Shown piece after piece: positions 1 through 11,841 of a stretch of DNA of 64,000 nucleotides (the stretch's first letter is position 1; each line of letters starts with the position of its first letter). The position numbers and the translations under genes were made by a program. Source of the stretch: Streptomyces malaysiense (lineage in GTDB: Bacteria; Actinomycetota; Actinomycetes; Streptomycetales; Streptomycetaceae); assembly GCF_000980885.2 (NCBI RefSeq), contig NZ_LBDA02000049.1, positions 56,221 to 120,220 of the forward strand. Reading direction: 5' to 3'. Below the pieces are notes generated by a model that saw nothing but the letters and a program-made list of their open reading frames with translations, ran no database searches and had not been told where the DNA came from.

Positions 1-1674
<1,674 letters not shown>

Positions 1675-1682
<8 letters not shown>

Positions 1683-3138
1683 TCCGAAGGGCTTCCTCAA
1701 CCACGGCCGCGAGGCCGCCAGGACCCGTCCCGTCGGTGAGCGTGTCAAGGACTGGAACGAGGTCTACGTCCCCGGCTCCCTGCTGCCGATCATCGGCAAG
1801 CAGGCCAGCCGGTGCATGGACTGCGGCATCCCGTTCTGCCACAACGGCTGTCCGCTCGGGAACCTGATCCCCGAGTGGAACGACTACGCCTACCGCGAGG
1901 ACTGGGCCGCCGCCTACGAGCGGCTGCACGCCACCAACAACTTCCCGGAGTTCACCGGGCGGCTGTGCCCGGCGCCGTGCGAGTCGGCGTGCGTGCTGGG
2001 CATCAACCAGCAGCCGGTCACCATCAAGAACGTCGAGGTCTCCATCATCGACAAGGCGTGGGAGGGCGGGCACGTCGCCCCGCGCGTCCCCGAGCGCCTG
2101 TCCGGCAAGACGGTCGCGGTCATCGGCTCGGGCCCCTCCGGCCTCGCCGCCGCCCAGCAGCTGACCCGGGCCGGCCACACGGTCGCCGTCTACGAGCGCG
2201 CGGACCGCATCGGTGGCCTCCTGCGCTACGGCATCCCCGAGTTCAAGATGGAGAAGCGGCACATCAACCGCCGTATCGAGCAGATGCGCGCGGAGGGCAC
2301 CCGCTTCCGCACCGGTGTGGAGGTCGGCCGCGACCTCAACGCACGCGACCTGAAGAAGCGCTACGACGCGGTCGTGATCGCCGCCGGCTCCACCACCGCC
2401 CGTGATCTCCCCGTCCCCGGGCGGGAGCTGAAGGGCGTCTACCAGGCGATGGAGTACCTGCCGCTGGCCAACAAGGTCCAGGAGGGCGACTACGTGGCGG
2501 CGCCCGTGACGGCCGAGGGCAAGCATGTCGTCGTGATCGGCGGCGGTGACACCGGCGCGGACTGCGTGGGCACCGCCCACCGCCAGGGCGCGGCCTCGGT
2601 CACCCAGCTGGAGATCATGCCCCGCCCGAACGAGGAGCGGCACCCGACCGGGCAGCCCTGGCCCACCTTCCCGATCCTCTACAAGGTCACCTCGGCCCAC
2701 GAGGAGGGCGGCGAGCGGATCTACTCCGCCTCCACCACCCACTTCGAGGGCGACGAGGACGGCAACGTGCAGTGGCTGCACATCGCCGAGGTCGAGTTCG
2801 TGGACGGCAGGCCGAGCCAGAAGCCGGGCACCGAGCGCCGTATCCCGGCGCAGCTGGTCACCCTGGCGATGGGCTTCACCGGCACCGACCGCGAGAACGG
2901 TCTGGTGGAGCAGTTCGGCCTGGACCTCGACGAGCGCGGTAACATCGCCCGCGACGCCGATTTCCAGACCAACGTGCCGGGAGTGTTCGTCGCCGGTGAC
3001 GCCGGCCGCGGGCAGTCCCTCATCGTCTGGGCGATCGCGGAGGGCCGCTCGGCCGCCCGCGGCGTCGACCGCTACCTGACCGGGGCCAGCGACCTGCCGG
3101 CCCCGATCCGTCCGACCGACCGCGCGCTCGCGGTCTGA
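1675..3138 (+). CDS. gltD: Glutamate synthase small (beta) subunit
   Basis: 487-residue FAD/NADPH and iron-sulfur subunit that passes electrons from NADPH to GltB. N-terminal cysteines at about 47, 50, 55 and 59 and again at 98, 102 and 106 are the two 4Fe-4S motifs. GSGPSG at 152-157 is the FAD Rossmann loop, and a second GGGDTG near 287 binds NADPH. The ATG lies inside the last codons of gltB (8-base overlap). Length and motifs are those of normal bacterial GltD. A diverged, solitary paralogue lies at 62290-63777 on the other strand. Confidence 0.97.
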
Positions 3139-3182
3139 CGGCACCCCCGAACGTCCCGCACAAAGGCGTGCGGAACACCGAT

Positions 3183-3236
3183 GGCGCCTGCCCACCTGTC
3201 CCCGACCGGACGACCGGGCAGGCGCCGTCGACTTTT
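3183..3236. terminator. Hairpin between convergent gltD and rhomboid genes
   Basis: An 11-bp perfect inverted repeat (GGCGCCTGCCC at 3183-3193 and its complement at 3226-3236) encloses a second small stem (GTCC/GGAC). It sits between two convergent genes and has no U-run, as is usual for Streptomyces terminators. It could serve both directions. Confidence 0.6.
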
Positions 3237-3249
3237 CCGCCGCCGCCGA

Positions 3250-4116
3250 TCAGGCGGTCAGCGAGGCCGCCTTCAGCCAGGCGAGCACGATCAGCAGGGC
3301 GAGCAGGGCCACGCACACCCCCGCCTGCACCAGGGTGCGCCGCTGGTCGCGGGGCGCGTAGGCGTACGCCACGGTCACCACGGCACCCGCGAGCAGACCG
3401 CCGAGGTGGCCCTGCCAGGAGGTCAGCCCCGCGGAGATCACCAGCCACAGCAGCAGGCCCGCCATGTACCGGTTGACCTCGCGCATGTCGTGGCCGAGGC
3501 GGCGGCCCATGACCCAGTAGGCGGCGCCCAGTCCGAAGATCGCTCCGGAGGCGCCGACCGTGTAGGACTCCGGGGCCAGCAGCAGCTCCAGCACCGAACC
3601 GCCGAGCGCCGACAGCAGATACAGGGCGAGGTGGCGCACCCGGCCCAGCTGGGTCTCCACGACCCGGCCGATGTTCCACAGCGCCACCATGTTGAACAGG
3701 ATGTGCGTGATCCCGAACGTCCCCTCACCGGGCGTCAGATGCAGGAACGCGCCGGTCAGCAGCCGGTACCACTCCCCGTGCGCGACGCCCTCCGGGACAT
3801 AGCCGGCGGGTGTGGTGCCGAGCATCGCGAAGCGGTACTCGAACGACGGCCGGGCCAGCTCCACCAGATACGCCGCCACGTTCAGCCCGACCAGCACATA
3901 GGTCACCAGCGGCACCGCGGCGATCCGGCCCCCGAACACGGTCCGCGCCCGCCGGATCGAACGGGCGCCCTCCCGCACGCACTCCACGCACTGGTGGCCG
4001 ACCGCGGCCTCCCGCATGCAGGACGGGCAGATGAAGCGGTCGCAGCGGGTGCAGCGGACATACGACTCCACCTGCGGATGACGGTAACAGGTGGTCACGA
4101 CGGACTCGGCGGCCAC
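3250..4116 (-). CDS. Rhomboid-family intramembrane serine protease with N-terminal zinc finger
   Basis: Membrane protease of the rhomboid family, 288 residues with the GTG start at 4116, which is preceded by GAGGAG at good spacing; the open frame runs further upstream but without support. Residues 9-46 hold a B-box-like zinc motif (CYRHP, CTRC, CPSC, HQCVEC). About six hydrophobic segments follow. The catalytic dyad is visible as Ser190 in GASGAIFG and His237 in SWQGHLGG, with the oxyanion Asn142 in HILFNM. The family cleaves transmembrane substrates; the substrate here cannot be told. It is convergent with gltD and divergent from the VWA gene. Confidence 0.9.
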   Translation of the reverse strand: MAAESVVTTCYRHPQVESYVRCTRCDRFICPSCMREAAVGHQCVECVREGARSIRRARTVFGGRIAAVPLVTYVLVGLNVAAYLVELARPSFEYRFAMLGTTPAGYVPEGVAHGEWYRLLTGAFLHLTPGEGTFGITHILFNMVALWNIGRVVETQLGRVRHLALYLLSALGGSVLELLLAPESYTVGASGAIFGLGAAYWVMGRRLGHDMREVNRYMAGLLLWLVISAGLTSWQGHLGGLLAGAVVTVAYAYAPRDQRRTLVQAGVCVALLALLIVLAWLKAASLTA

Positions 4117-4251
4117 GGGCCGGCTCCTCGAAAAGGGAAGGACGACAAGGAAAGGGGAGAGGCGGGGGGAAGCACAGCGAGCCGGTGGGGCGGCAGCGAA
4201 CAAAATAGCGAACAGATGTGACGGCCGTGACGCCCGGTGCGCGTGATCACG

Positions 4252-4257
4252 TAGGCT
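4252..4257 (+). promoter_or_regulatory. Candidate -10 element of the VWA gene
   Basis: TAGGCT hexamer, a common Streptomyces vegetative -10 sequence, 28 bases before the VWA gene start and directly after the palindrome GTGATCAC at 4243-4250. No convincing -35 is visible. Confidence 0.4.
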
Positions 4258-4285
4258 CGGCCCCTCGGAACAGCCGGAGGGGGCC

Positions 4286-5011
4286 ATGGCCGCGATCAGC
4301 CTGCGCAAGGTCGAGGAGACCGCGCCCGCACTCGTCGGCGCCTACCGCTCGGCCGGGGTCAGTCTGCGCAAACACGGCCTGGACGGGCTGCGGGCCGCCG
4401 TCTACCTCGTCCTCGACCACTCCGGTTCCATGCGCCCCTACTACCAGGACGGCAGCGTCCAGGCGCTCGCCGACCGGGTGCTGGGGCTGTCCGCGCACCT
4501 GGACGACGACGGCCGGGTGCCGGTGGTGTTCTTCTCCACCGGCATCGACGCCGTCACCGAGATCCCGCTCGCCGGTCACGAGGGCGGCGTCGAGCGGATC
4601 GTCGCCGGTCTCGGCCACATGGGCCGGACGAGCTACCACCTGGCGATGGACGCCGTCATCGAGCACTACCTGGACAGCGGCGCCACCGACCCCGCCCTGG
4701 TCGTCTTCCAGACCGACGGCGGCCCGGTCGACAAGTTCGCCGCGGAGCGCTATCTCTGCAAGTCCGCGAAGCTTCCGCTGTTCTGGCAGTTCATCGGCTT
4801 CGGCGACCCGCGCGGCAAGCAGTTCGACTTCCTGCGCAAACTGGACGAACTCCCGGTGCCCGGCAAACGGATCGTGGACAACGCCGGCTTCTTCCACGTG
4901 GGCGAGGACCCCCGGCGCGTCCCCGACGCCGAGCTGTACGACCGTCTCGTCGCCGAGTTCCCCGCCTGGCTGGCGGCCGCGCGCGCGGCGGGCGTCGTCC
5001 GCCCCTCCTGA
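4286..5011 (+). CDS. VWA-domain protein
   Basis: 241-residue soluble protein consisting almost entirely of a von Willebrand factor A domain. The metal-ion-dependent adhesion site is seen as DHSGSM at residues 44-49, with a later conserved Thr (MGRTSYH) and an Asp (FQTDGG). The start is the ATG after CGGAGGGGGCC, a strong ribosome-binding site. Such small cytoplasmic VWA proteins in Streptomyces resemble the TerY/TerF-like proteins of tellurium and stress-response loci, but no ter genes are nearby. No exact role can be given. It converges on the acyl-CoA dehydrogenase gene with only 10 bases between stops. Confidence 0.85.
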   Translation: MAAISLRKVEETAPALVGAYRSAGVSLRKHGLDGLRAAVYLVLDHSGSMRPYYQDGSVQALADRVLGLSAHLDDDGRVPVVFFSTGIDAVTEIPLAGHEGGVERIVAGLGHMGRTSYHLAMDAVIEHYLDSGATDPALVVFQTDGGPVDKFAAERYLCKSAKLPLFWQFIGFGDPRGKQFDFLRKLDELPVPGKRIVDNAGFFHVGEDPRRVPDAELYDRLVAEFPAWLAAARAAGVVRPS

Positions 5012-5021
5012 ACCGGCCCGC

Positions 5022-5984
5022 TCACGGGTTCACCTCCCCGAGGGCGTCGGCCAGGACCAGCTCCCGGCACTCCTCGGGCGTCCCCCACGCGGTGCGCAGC
5101 GCGCGGGCCTTGGTCAGCCACAGGGAGAGGTCGTACTCCGCGGTGTAGCCGATCGCGCCGTGCAGATGCAGCGCCGTCCGCGCGGTGCCGTACGCCGCCT
5201 CGCACGCCCGGAGCTTGGCCGCGGCCACGTCCGCCGGGCGCATCGATATCGCCGCGCCGAGCACGAGGGGCCGGGCGAACTCCAGGGCCGTCCTCGCGTC
5301 GGCCAGCCGGTGCTTGACCGCCTGGAAGGAGCCGACGGGTACCCCGAACTGGGTGCGCTGCCCGACGTAGGCCACCGTGCGGTCGAGCAGGGCCAGACCG
5401 ACGCCGAGGGCCTGCGCGGCGACGGCCAGCCGGGCCCAGACGAGGGCCCGCTCGTACGGGGGATCGGTGCGGAGCGGGGCGCCGTCCGGGACGAGCGGGG
5501 TCAGCCGGCGGGCGGGATCCAGGGACGCGCGCACCGGTCCGGGGGTCGCCTGGCACAGGCCGCCGGGGGTGGGCGCGAGCCGGAGCGCGGCCGCGTCCCC
5601 GTCGAGGGCCGGCCCGCCGGGCGGTGCGACGGTGACCGGCACCTCGCCCGCCACCAGCCCCGGCAGGAAGCGTGCGGCGTGCGGCGGCGCGTCCAGGAGC
5701 AGGGCCGCCGCGACCGTCTCCACCAGCGGTCCGGGTACCGCGTGCCGACCCAACTCCAGGAAAGCGAGGGCCAGTTCCACCGGCCGCCGCCCTGCCCCGC
5801 CGTACTCCCGCGGTACCGCGAGCCCGAACACCCCGGCCTTCGCGAGCCGCGCCCACAAGGCCCGCCCGCGCGCGTGCTCGCCACGGCTCCACTCCCGGAC
5901 CACCGCCGGGGTGTCCGCCGCCGTCAGCAGGGCTCCCAGCGAGTCGGTGAAGGCCCGCTGCTCGGCATCGGGGAGGAAGCGCAT
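5022..5984 (-). CDS. Short acyl-CoA dehydrogenase subunit (FadE33-like)
   Basis: 320-residue acyl-CoA dehydrogenase, shorter than the usual 380-400. Its ATG overlaps the TGA of the upstream acyl-CoA dehydrogenase by one base (TGATG), so the two are coupled. The C-terminal helical bundle is well kept (RTQFGVPVGSFQAVKHRLAD, LHGAIGYTAEYDLSLWLTKA), while the middle beta-domain is compact. Small subunits of this length occur in the alpha2-beta2 heterotetrameric acyl-CoA dehydrogenases of steroid catabolism in Actinobacteria. By place and length it resembles FadE33 of the KstR2 regulon. Partner and substrate are inference. Confidence 0.8.
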   Translation of the reverse strand: MRFLPDAEQRAFTDSLGALLTAADTPAVVREWSRGEHARGRALWARLAKAGVFGLAVPREYGGAGRRPVELALAFLELGRHAVPGPLVETVAAALLLDAPPHAARFLPGLVAGEVPVTVAPPGGPALDGDAAALRLAPTPGGLCQATPGPVRASLDPARRLTPLVPDGAPLRTDPPYERALVWARLAVAAQALGVGLALLDRTVAYVGQRTQFGVPVGSFQAVKHRLADARTALEFARPLVLGAAISMRPADVAAAKLRACEAAYGTARTALHLHGAIGYTAEYDLSLWLTKARALRTAWGTPEECRELVLADALGEVNP

Positions 5985-7138
5985 CAGCGGCGTCCCTTCG
6001 GCAGGCCCAGCAGTCGCTCGGCGATGATGTCGCGCTGGATCTCGTTGGTGCCCGCGTAGACCGGACCGGCCAGCGCGAAGACGTACCCCTGCGACCAGGC
6101 GCCGTCGGCCTCCTCGCCCTCCGGGCCCAGCAGGTCGAGCGCCGTCTCGTGCAGCGCGAGGTCCAGCTCGGACCAGAACACCTTGTTCATGCTGGTCTCC
6201 GGGCCGAGCCGGCCGCCGGCCAGGAACCGGGAGGCGGCCGCGTAGGTGAACAGCCGGTAGGCGCGGGCGCCGATCACCGCGTCCGCCACCCGCTCGCGCG
6301 CGTGCTCCGGACAGCCGCGCGCCCGCCACAGCCCGACCAGACGGCGCGCCGCGGCGAGGAACCGGCCCGGTGAACGCAGCGTCAGCCCCCGCTCGTTGCC
6401 CGCCGTCGACATCGCGATCCGCCAGCCCTGTCCCGGTTCGCCGATCACGTCCTCGTCCGGCACGAACACCTCGTCCAGGAACAGCTCCGCGAACGCGGGC
6501 CTGCCGTCCAGCCGGCCGATCGGGCGCACCGTGACCCCGGGAGCGCGCAGGTCGAACATCAGATAGGTGAGCCCCTGATGGGGCCGCTCCGCCCCCGGAT
6601 CGCTGCGGAACAGCCCGAAGGCCCGGTCGGCGAAGGCCGCCCGCGAGGACCATGTCTTCTGTCCGCCGAGCAGCCAGCCGCCGTCCGCGCGCACCGCCCG
6701 GGAGGTGAGCGAGGCCAGATCCGAGCCCGCCTCGGGCTCCGACCAGGCCTGCGCCCACACCACCTCGCCCGAGGCCATCGGCGGCAGCACCCGCGCGCAC
6801 TGCTCCGGCGTCCCGTGCTCCAGCAGGGTGGGGGCCAGCAGGTCGATCCCGTTCTGCCCGACCCGGCCGGGCGCGCCCGCCGCCCAGTACTCCTCCTCGA
6901 ACAGCAGCCAGCCCAGCAGCCCAGCGTCCCGTCCGCCGTACCGCCGCGGCCAGGACACCACCGACCAGTGGTCCGCGGCCAGTTCGGCCTCCCAGGCGCG
7001 ATGGGCGGCGAACCCCGCCGCCGTCTCCAGCGACGGCAGCGGCACCCGCGGCACGTGCGCCGCCAGCCAGGCGCGGGCCTCGGCGCGGAACTCCTCGTCG
7101 GCCGGGGAGAAGGTCAGGTCCATGGCCGCCGTCACCAT
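5984..7138 (-). CDS. Acyl-CoA dehydrogenase, FadE30-like
   Basis: 384-residue FAD-dependent acyl-CoA dehydrogenase. Visible family motifs are the FAD/substrate signature AQAWSEPEAGSDLASL, GQKTWSSRA in the beta-domain, and the C-terminal PVYAGTNEIQRDIIAERLLGLP. The N-terminal EFRAEARAWLAAH start and overall pattern are those of FadE30, which acts on the CoA ester of the C/D-ring propionate (HIP) in the KstR2 pathway. It is the first gene of a minus-strand pair and is divergent from ipdF across a KstR2-type operator. The start is uncertain: ATG 7138 directly abuts a GGGAAGG sequence, and GTG 7135 or ATG 7123 are alternatives. Confidence 0.88.
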   Translation of the reverse strand: MVTAAMDLTFSPADEEFRAEARAWLAAHVPRVPLPSLETAAGFAAHRAWEAELAADHWSVVSWPRRYGGRDAGLLGWLLFEEEYWAAGAPGRVGQNGIDLLAPTLLEHGTPEQCARVLPPMASGEVVWAQAWSEPEAGSDLASLTSRAVRADGGWLLGGQKTWSSRAAFADRAFGLFRSDPGAERPHQGLTYLMFDLRAPGVTVRPIGRLDGRPAFAELFLDEVFVPDEDVIGEPGQGWRIAMSTAGNERGLTLRSPGRFLAAARRLVGLWRARGCPEHARERVADAVIGARAYRLFTYAAASRFLAGGRLGPETSMNKVFWSELDLALHETALDLLGPEGEEADGAWSQGYVFALAGPVYAGTNEIQRDIIAERLLGLPKGRR

Positions 7139-7144
7139 CCTTCC

Positions 7145-7162
7145 CTAACAAGTGTTTGGTAG
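7145..7162. promoter_or_regulatory. KstR2-type operator 1
   Basis: 18-bp imperfect palindrome CTAACAAGTGTTTGGTAG between the divergent FadE30-like and IpdF-like genes. It fits the published KstR2 consensus AnCAAGnnCTTGnT with one mismatch. Sixteen of its bases recur with a single difference at the second divergent promoter of the island (13491-13508). The TetR gene two genes away is the likely ligand-responsive repressor. Confidence 0.75.
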
Positions 7163-7176
7163 GTTAGCGTGACCCC

Positions 7177-7962
7177 ATGACAGGCGTCGAGAGCCCGGCC
7201 TACGTCCCCGGGCACGGACTGCTCAAGGGCCGCAGCGCCGTCGTCACCGCGGCGGCCGGCACCGGTATCGGCGGGGCCACCGCGCGCCGCTTCCTGGAGG
7301 AGGGCGCCCGCGTCCTGCTCAGCGACGCACACCCCCGGCGCCTGAAGGAGCACGAGGCCGAACTGGCCCGGCGGTTCCCGGGCGCGGTGACCGCCCTGCC
7401 CTGCGACGTCACCGACGAGCGGCAGGTCCGGGCACTGTTCGAGACGGCCGCCGCCGAGCACGGCCGACTGGACATCGTCGTCAACAACGCGGGACTCGGC
7501 GGTACTTCGCCCCTCGCCGACATGACCGACGACCAGTGGAACCGCGTCCTGGACGTCACCCTGAACGGCACCTTCCGCTGCACCCGGGCCGCCCTGCGCG
7601 CGCTGCGGACCACCGGCGGCGGAGTGATCGTCAACAACGCCTCCGTCGTCGGCTGGCGCGCCCAGGCCGGACAGGCCCACTACGCCGCCGCCAAGGCCGG
7701 GGTGATGGCCCTGACCCGCTGCGCCGCCGTCGAGGCCGCCGCCTACGGGGTGCGGGTCAACGCCGTCGCGCCCAGCCTGGCCCACCACCCCCACCTGGTG
7801 AGGGTCACCACCCCCGAACTCCTGGCGGAGCTGACCGAACGCGAGGCCTTCGGCCGCCCCGCCGAGCCCTGGGAGGTGGCCAACGTGATCGTGTTCCTCG
7901 CCTCCGGCTACTCCTCGTACATGACCGGCGAGACCGTCGCCGTCAGCAGCCAGCGCGCCTAG
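7177..7962 (+). CDS. ipdF: IpdF-type short-chain dehydrogenase (5-hydroxy-HIC-CoA dehydrogenase)
   Basis: 261-residue classical SDR. The NAD-binding loop is TAAAGTGIG at 24-32, NNAG follows at 103-106, and the catalytic residues are Ser156, Tyr169 and Lys173. The GHGLLKG opening, the unusual TAAAGTGIG, and the LGGTSPLADMTDD and NNASVVGWRAQ stretches are those of IpdF from the mycobacterial KstR2 regulon. That enzyme oxidises the 5-hydroxy group of the indanone carboxyl-CoA intermediate before D-ring opening. No Shine-Dalgarno is seen before the ATG, so a leaderless transcript starting next to operator 1 is possible. It is followed 30 bases later by the TetR gene. Confidence 0.9.
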   Translation: MTGVESPAYVPGHGLLKGRSAVVTAAAGTGIGGATARRFLEEGARVLLSDAHPRRLKEHEAELARRFPGAVTALPCDVTDERQVRALFETAAAEHGRLDIVVNNAGLGGTSPLADMTDDQWNRVLDVTLNGTFRCTRAALRALRTTGGGVIVNNASVVGWRAQAGQAHYAAAKAGVMALTRCAAVEAAAYGVRVNAVAPSLAHHPHLVRVTTPELLAELTEREAFGRPAEPWEVANVIVFLASGYSSYMTGETVAVSSQRA

Positions 7963-7992
7963 GGCGAGCGGGGGAGCGTCCAGAATGGGTGC

Positions 7993-8643
7993 GTGCCGAC
8001 CAAGAAGAAGCCCCAGGTGACCGCCGCAGCGGTCCGGCGCGGCGAACTCCTCAACACCGCCGCCGAAGTGTTCGCCGAACACGGCTACAACGCCACCACC
8101 GTCCGCCGCATCGCCGACCACGCCGGTATGCTCGCGGGCAGCCTCTACTACCACTTCGACTCCAAGGAGTCGATGCTCGAAGAGATCCTGCGCACCTTCC
8201 TCGACGAGCTGTGGGGCGGCTACGACAGCGTCCTCGCCGCCGGACTCGGGCCCCGCGAGACGCTGGAGGCCCTGGTCACCGAGTCCTTCCGGGAGATCGA
8301 CCGGCACCGTGCCGCCGTCGCCATCTACCAGAAGGAGAGCCGGCAGCTGGTCGCCCAGGACCGGTTCGCCTTCCTCGCCGAGTCCCAGCGCCGGTTCGAA
8401 CGGGCCTGGCTCTCCACCCTGGAACGCGGGGTCGCCGAACACGTCTTCCGCTCCGATTTGGACGTCCGGCTCACCTACCGGTTCGTCCGCGACACCGTGT
8501 GGGTCGCCGCCTCCTGGTACCGGCCCGGCGGACAGCACAGCCCCGAGGAGATCGCCCGCCAGTACCTGTCGATGGTGCTGGACGGCATCGCCGTACGCGC
8601 ACGGCACGAAGAGCGCGACGAGAAGAGCGAGCACAGCGGATAA
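7993..8643 (+). CDS. kstR2: TetR-family repressor, KstR2-type
   Basis: 216-residue TetR-family regulator. The N-terminal helix-turn-helix spans about residues 35-58 (TTVRRIADHAGMLAGSLYYHF), followed by SKESMLEE. The ligand domain shares VYRFVRDT-, WYRPGG- and QYL-type stretches with mycobacterial KstR2, the repressor of C/D-ring steroid catabolism released by HIP-CoA. GTG start. It is placed inside the island exactly as in mycobacteria, between the ipdF- and fadA6-like genes. It probably binds the two operators at 7145-7162 and 13491-13508 and so represses itself. The ligand is inferred. Confidence 0.87.
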   Translation: MPTKKKPQVTAAAVRRGELLNTAAEVFAEHGYNATTVRRIADHAGMLAGSLYYHFDSKESMLEEILRTFLDELWGGYDSVLAAGLGPRETLEALVTESFREIDRHRAAVAIYQKESRQLVAQDRFAFLAESQRRFERAWLSTLERGVAEHVFRSDLDVRLTYRFVRDTVWVAASWYRPGGQHSPEEIARQYLSMVLDGIAVRARHEERDEKSEHSG

Positions 8644-8674
8644 CACCCCTTTCCCTGCGAGGGAGTCGAGTCAC

Positions 8675-9832
<1,158 letters not shown>

Positions 9833-10036
9833 GCGAGACTCCGGTCCCGGCCCTTCCCCGGGGACCACAGGACGCCCGGCCTCGGGCCTCCGGGCCTTGC
9901 GTGCAAACGGCCTTCCGGGCTCGGGATCTGCAGGTCCCCAGGGCCTGTCGGTCTCGGGAGCTGCCGGCCTCCGGGATCTGTCGGTCCCCGGGACGGGGGC
10001 CCTGGGGCCGACGGACCTCAGGAACCGTCGGCGCCG
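9833..10036. other. Gene-free convergent spacer with degenerate short repeats
   Basis: About 200 bases between the convergent fadA6 and ipdC genes. They hold degenerate repeats built on CGGGATCTG and GGTCCCCGGG (around 9920-10005) and several short self-complementary GGCC/CCGGG stretches. No open frame with coding character is seen. A terminator role is plausible. Confidence 0.45.
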
Positions 10037-11101
10037 TCAGCCCCGCTCGCCTCCGGCCAGTTCCGTCAGTCCCTCCAGCACCTCCTCCGCCTCCCTCACG
10101 ATCCGCTCCACCAGTTCCGCGCACGAGGGCAGGTCCTCGATCACCCCGGTGACCTGTCCGGCCGCCATCACCCCCAGGTCGGTACGGCCGTCCACCATCG
10201 CCGACCTGAGCAGCATCGGCGTGTTCGCCGCGAGCAGGAGCCGGCTCCAGGACAGCTCCTTGCCGTGCCGCAGGGCGAGGCCGTCGTGGACCAGCTGCCG
10301 CCAGGTCAGCCCGGACAGCCGCCGGAAGCCGGCCGCCCGCCGCACCGCGTGCCCGAGGGTCCGTATGCGGCCCGAACGCTCCAGCGCCGTCACCAGATCC
10401 GTGCGCAGCATGCGGTGCGGCAGGCCGTCCACCGCGCGGGTCACGGTGACGTCCCCGACCGTGGCCGCCAGATACCTGGCCTTCACCGGGTCCGGCACCG
10501 TCGAGTCCGAGGTCAGCAGGAACCGGGTGCCCATCGCCACCCCCGCCGCCCCGTAGGCCAGTGCCGAAACCAGCCCCCGCCCGTCGAAGAATCCGCCCGC
10601 CGCCACCACCGGTATCCGTACCGCGTCCACCACCTGTGGCAGCAGCACGCTCGTCGCCACCTCGCCGGTGTGCCCGCCGCCCTCGCCGCCCTGCACGATC
10701 ACCGCGTCCGCGCCCCACGCCGCCACTTTCTCCGCGTGCCGTCGCGCCCCGACGGACGGGACGACCACCACTCCCGCCTCCTTGAGCCGGGTGATCAGCT
10801 CGGGGGAGGGGGCCAGCGCGAAGGAGGCCACCCGGACACCCTCCGCCAGCAGGATCTCCACCCGCTCGGCCGCGTCCTGGGCGTCCGCGCGCAGATTCAC
10901 CCCGAACGGCGCCTCCGTCCGCGACCGCACCTCCCTTATCGCCGCACGCAGCTGAGCGGGTGTCATCGTGGCCGAGCCCAGGACGCCCAGCGCGCCCGCG
11001 TTCGCCGCCGCCGAGACCAGCCGGGGCCCGGCGACCCAGCCCATCCCGGTCTGCACCACCGGATGACGGACGCCGGTCAGCCGGGTGAGCGCGGTCTCCA
11101 T
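10037..11101 (-). CDS. ipdC: IpdC-type flavin-dependent reductase (nitronate monooxygenase fold)
   Basis: 354-residue FMN-dependent TIM-barrel enzyme of the 2-nitropropane dioxygenase/nitronate monooxygenase superfamily. Characteristic pieces are PVVQTGMGWVAGPRLVSA at 15-32, QGGEGGGHTG at 137-146 and AAGGFFDGRGL near 167-177 for FMN-phosphate binding. The whole protein follows mycobacterial IpdC (Rv3553). With IpdF, IpdC acts on the indanone carboxyl-CoA so that EchA20 can hydrolyse the five-membered ring. The start overlaps the ipdB stop by one base (TGATG). It is therefore a true nitronate monooxygenase only by fold, not necessarily by reaction. Confidence 0.92.
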   Translation of the reverse strand: METALTRLTGVRHPVVQTGMGWVAGPRLVSAAANAGALGVLGSATMTPAQLRAAIREVRSRTEAPFGVNLRADAQDAAERVEILLAEGVRVASFALAPSPELITRLKEAGVVVVPSVGARRHAEKVAAWGADAVIVQGGEGGGHTGEVATSVLLPQVVDAVRIPVVAAGGFFDGRGLVSALAYGAAGVAMGTRFLLTSDSTVPDPVKARYLAATVGDVTVTRAVDGLPHRMLRTDLVTALERSGRIRTLGHAVRRAAGFRRLSGLTWRQLVHDGLALRHGKELSWSRLLLAANTPMLLRSAMVDGRTDLGVMAAGQVTGVIEDLPSCAELVERIVREAEEVLEGLTELAGGERG

Positions 11102-11841
11102 CAGTCCCGCACCCCCTCGGGCACCGCGCGCTCCCGGTCCCCGTCCGGGTCCAGCACCTCACGGATCAGCCGCAGTTCCCCTGGCTCGGGCTCCCGGGTG
11201 TCCGGCACCTCGTCCGGTACCACGAGGCCAAAGCCCGTCGCCTCCCGTACCTCGGCCACGCCCACCCCCGGATGCAGCGAGGCCAGCCGCATCGAGTGGT
11301 CCGGCGTCGCGAAGTCGAGGACCCCCAGATCGGACACGACCCGCCCGAGGCGGTGGAAGCGTGCCGTCCGGCCGAGCGCGGCCGCCCGGTCGTACCCCAC
11401 CCCGCACACCATGTCCACCCGCTCCACGAAGACCCGCCGGGAGTGCCGCGGTATCCAGTAACTCGTCTGGTTGTTGAGCGTGTTGAGCGATGCCCCGCGC
11501 ACTCCGAGCAGCTGGCGGCGGGGGCGGGCCCAGTCGCCGACGCAGGAGATGTTCTGATTGCCGTACCGGTCGATCTGGCTCGCGCCCATCATCACGTGCC
11601 GGCGGCCGCCCGCCACCAGCGTCAGATGCTCCCGGAAGGTCAGCCGGCCCTCCGGCCTCCCGTCCGGGCGGACCAGCAGGGCCTCCCCGTCCGTCAGCAG
11701 CAGGTCCGGCGCGAAGGTGAGCCGGGCCAGCCGGGCACCCAGCGAGGGGATCAGCCCCATCGGGCTCGCCAGTATCTCCCCGGCACCGCGCCACGCCTCG
11801 GCGCAGGCGATCACGCAGTACTCGGCCCGGGTCGCCCTCAT
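11101..11841 (-). CDS. ipdB: IpdB, beta subunit of the ring-opening CoA-transferase-like hydrolase
   Basis: 246-residue class I CoA-transferase-fold subunit. MMGASQIDRYGNQNISCVGD and the C-terminal FATPDHSMRLASLHPGV are typical of the beta chain in steroid-degrading Actinobacteria. Together with IpdA it forms a heterodimer that, despite its family, hydrolyses the cyclohexenone ring of COCHEA-CoA rather than transferring CoA. The ATG overlaps the ipdA stop by four bases (ATGA), and its own stop overlaps the ipdC start by one base, so the three subunits and enzyme are made as one coupled unit. Confidence 0.92.
   Translation of the reverse strand: MRATRAEYCVIACAEAWRGAGEILASPMGLIPSLGARLARLTFAPDLLLTDGEALLVRPDGRPEGRLTFREHLTLVAGGRRHVMMGASQIDRYGNQNISCVGDWARPRRQLLGVRGASLNTLNNQTSYWIPRHSRRVFVERVDMVCGVGYDRAAALGRTARFHRLGRVVSDLGVLDFATPDHSMRLASLHPGVGVAEVREATGFGLVVPDEVPDTREPEPGELRLIREVLDPDGDRERAVPEGVRD

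Noticed and set aside
5022..7151. A 709-residue minus-strand open frame suggesting a fused acyl-CoA dehydrogenase.
   Set aside because: Its first half is an out-of-frame shadow of the FadE30-like gene; only the part from ATG 5984 is a real protein, and the two genes overlap by one base.
10037..11101. Nitronate monooxygenase as the real function of this gene.
   Set aside because: Fold and name fit, but the gene neighbourhood and close pattern match point to IpdC of steroid catabolism.
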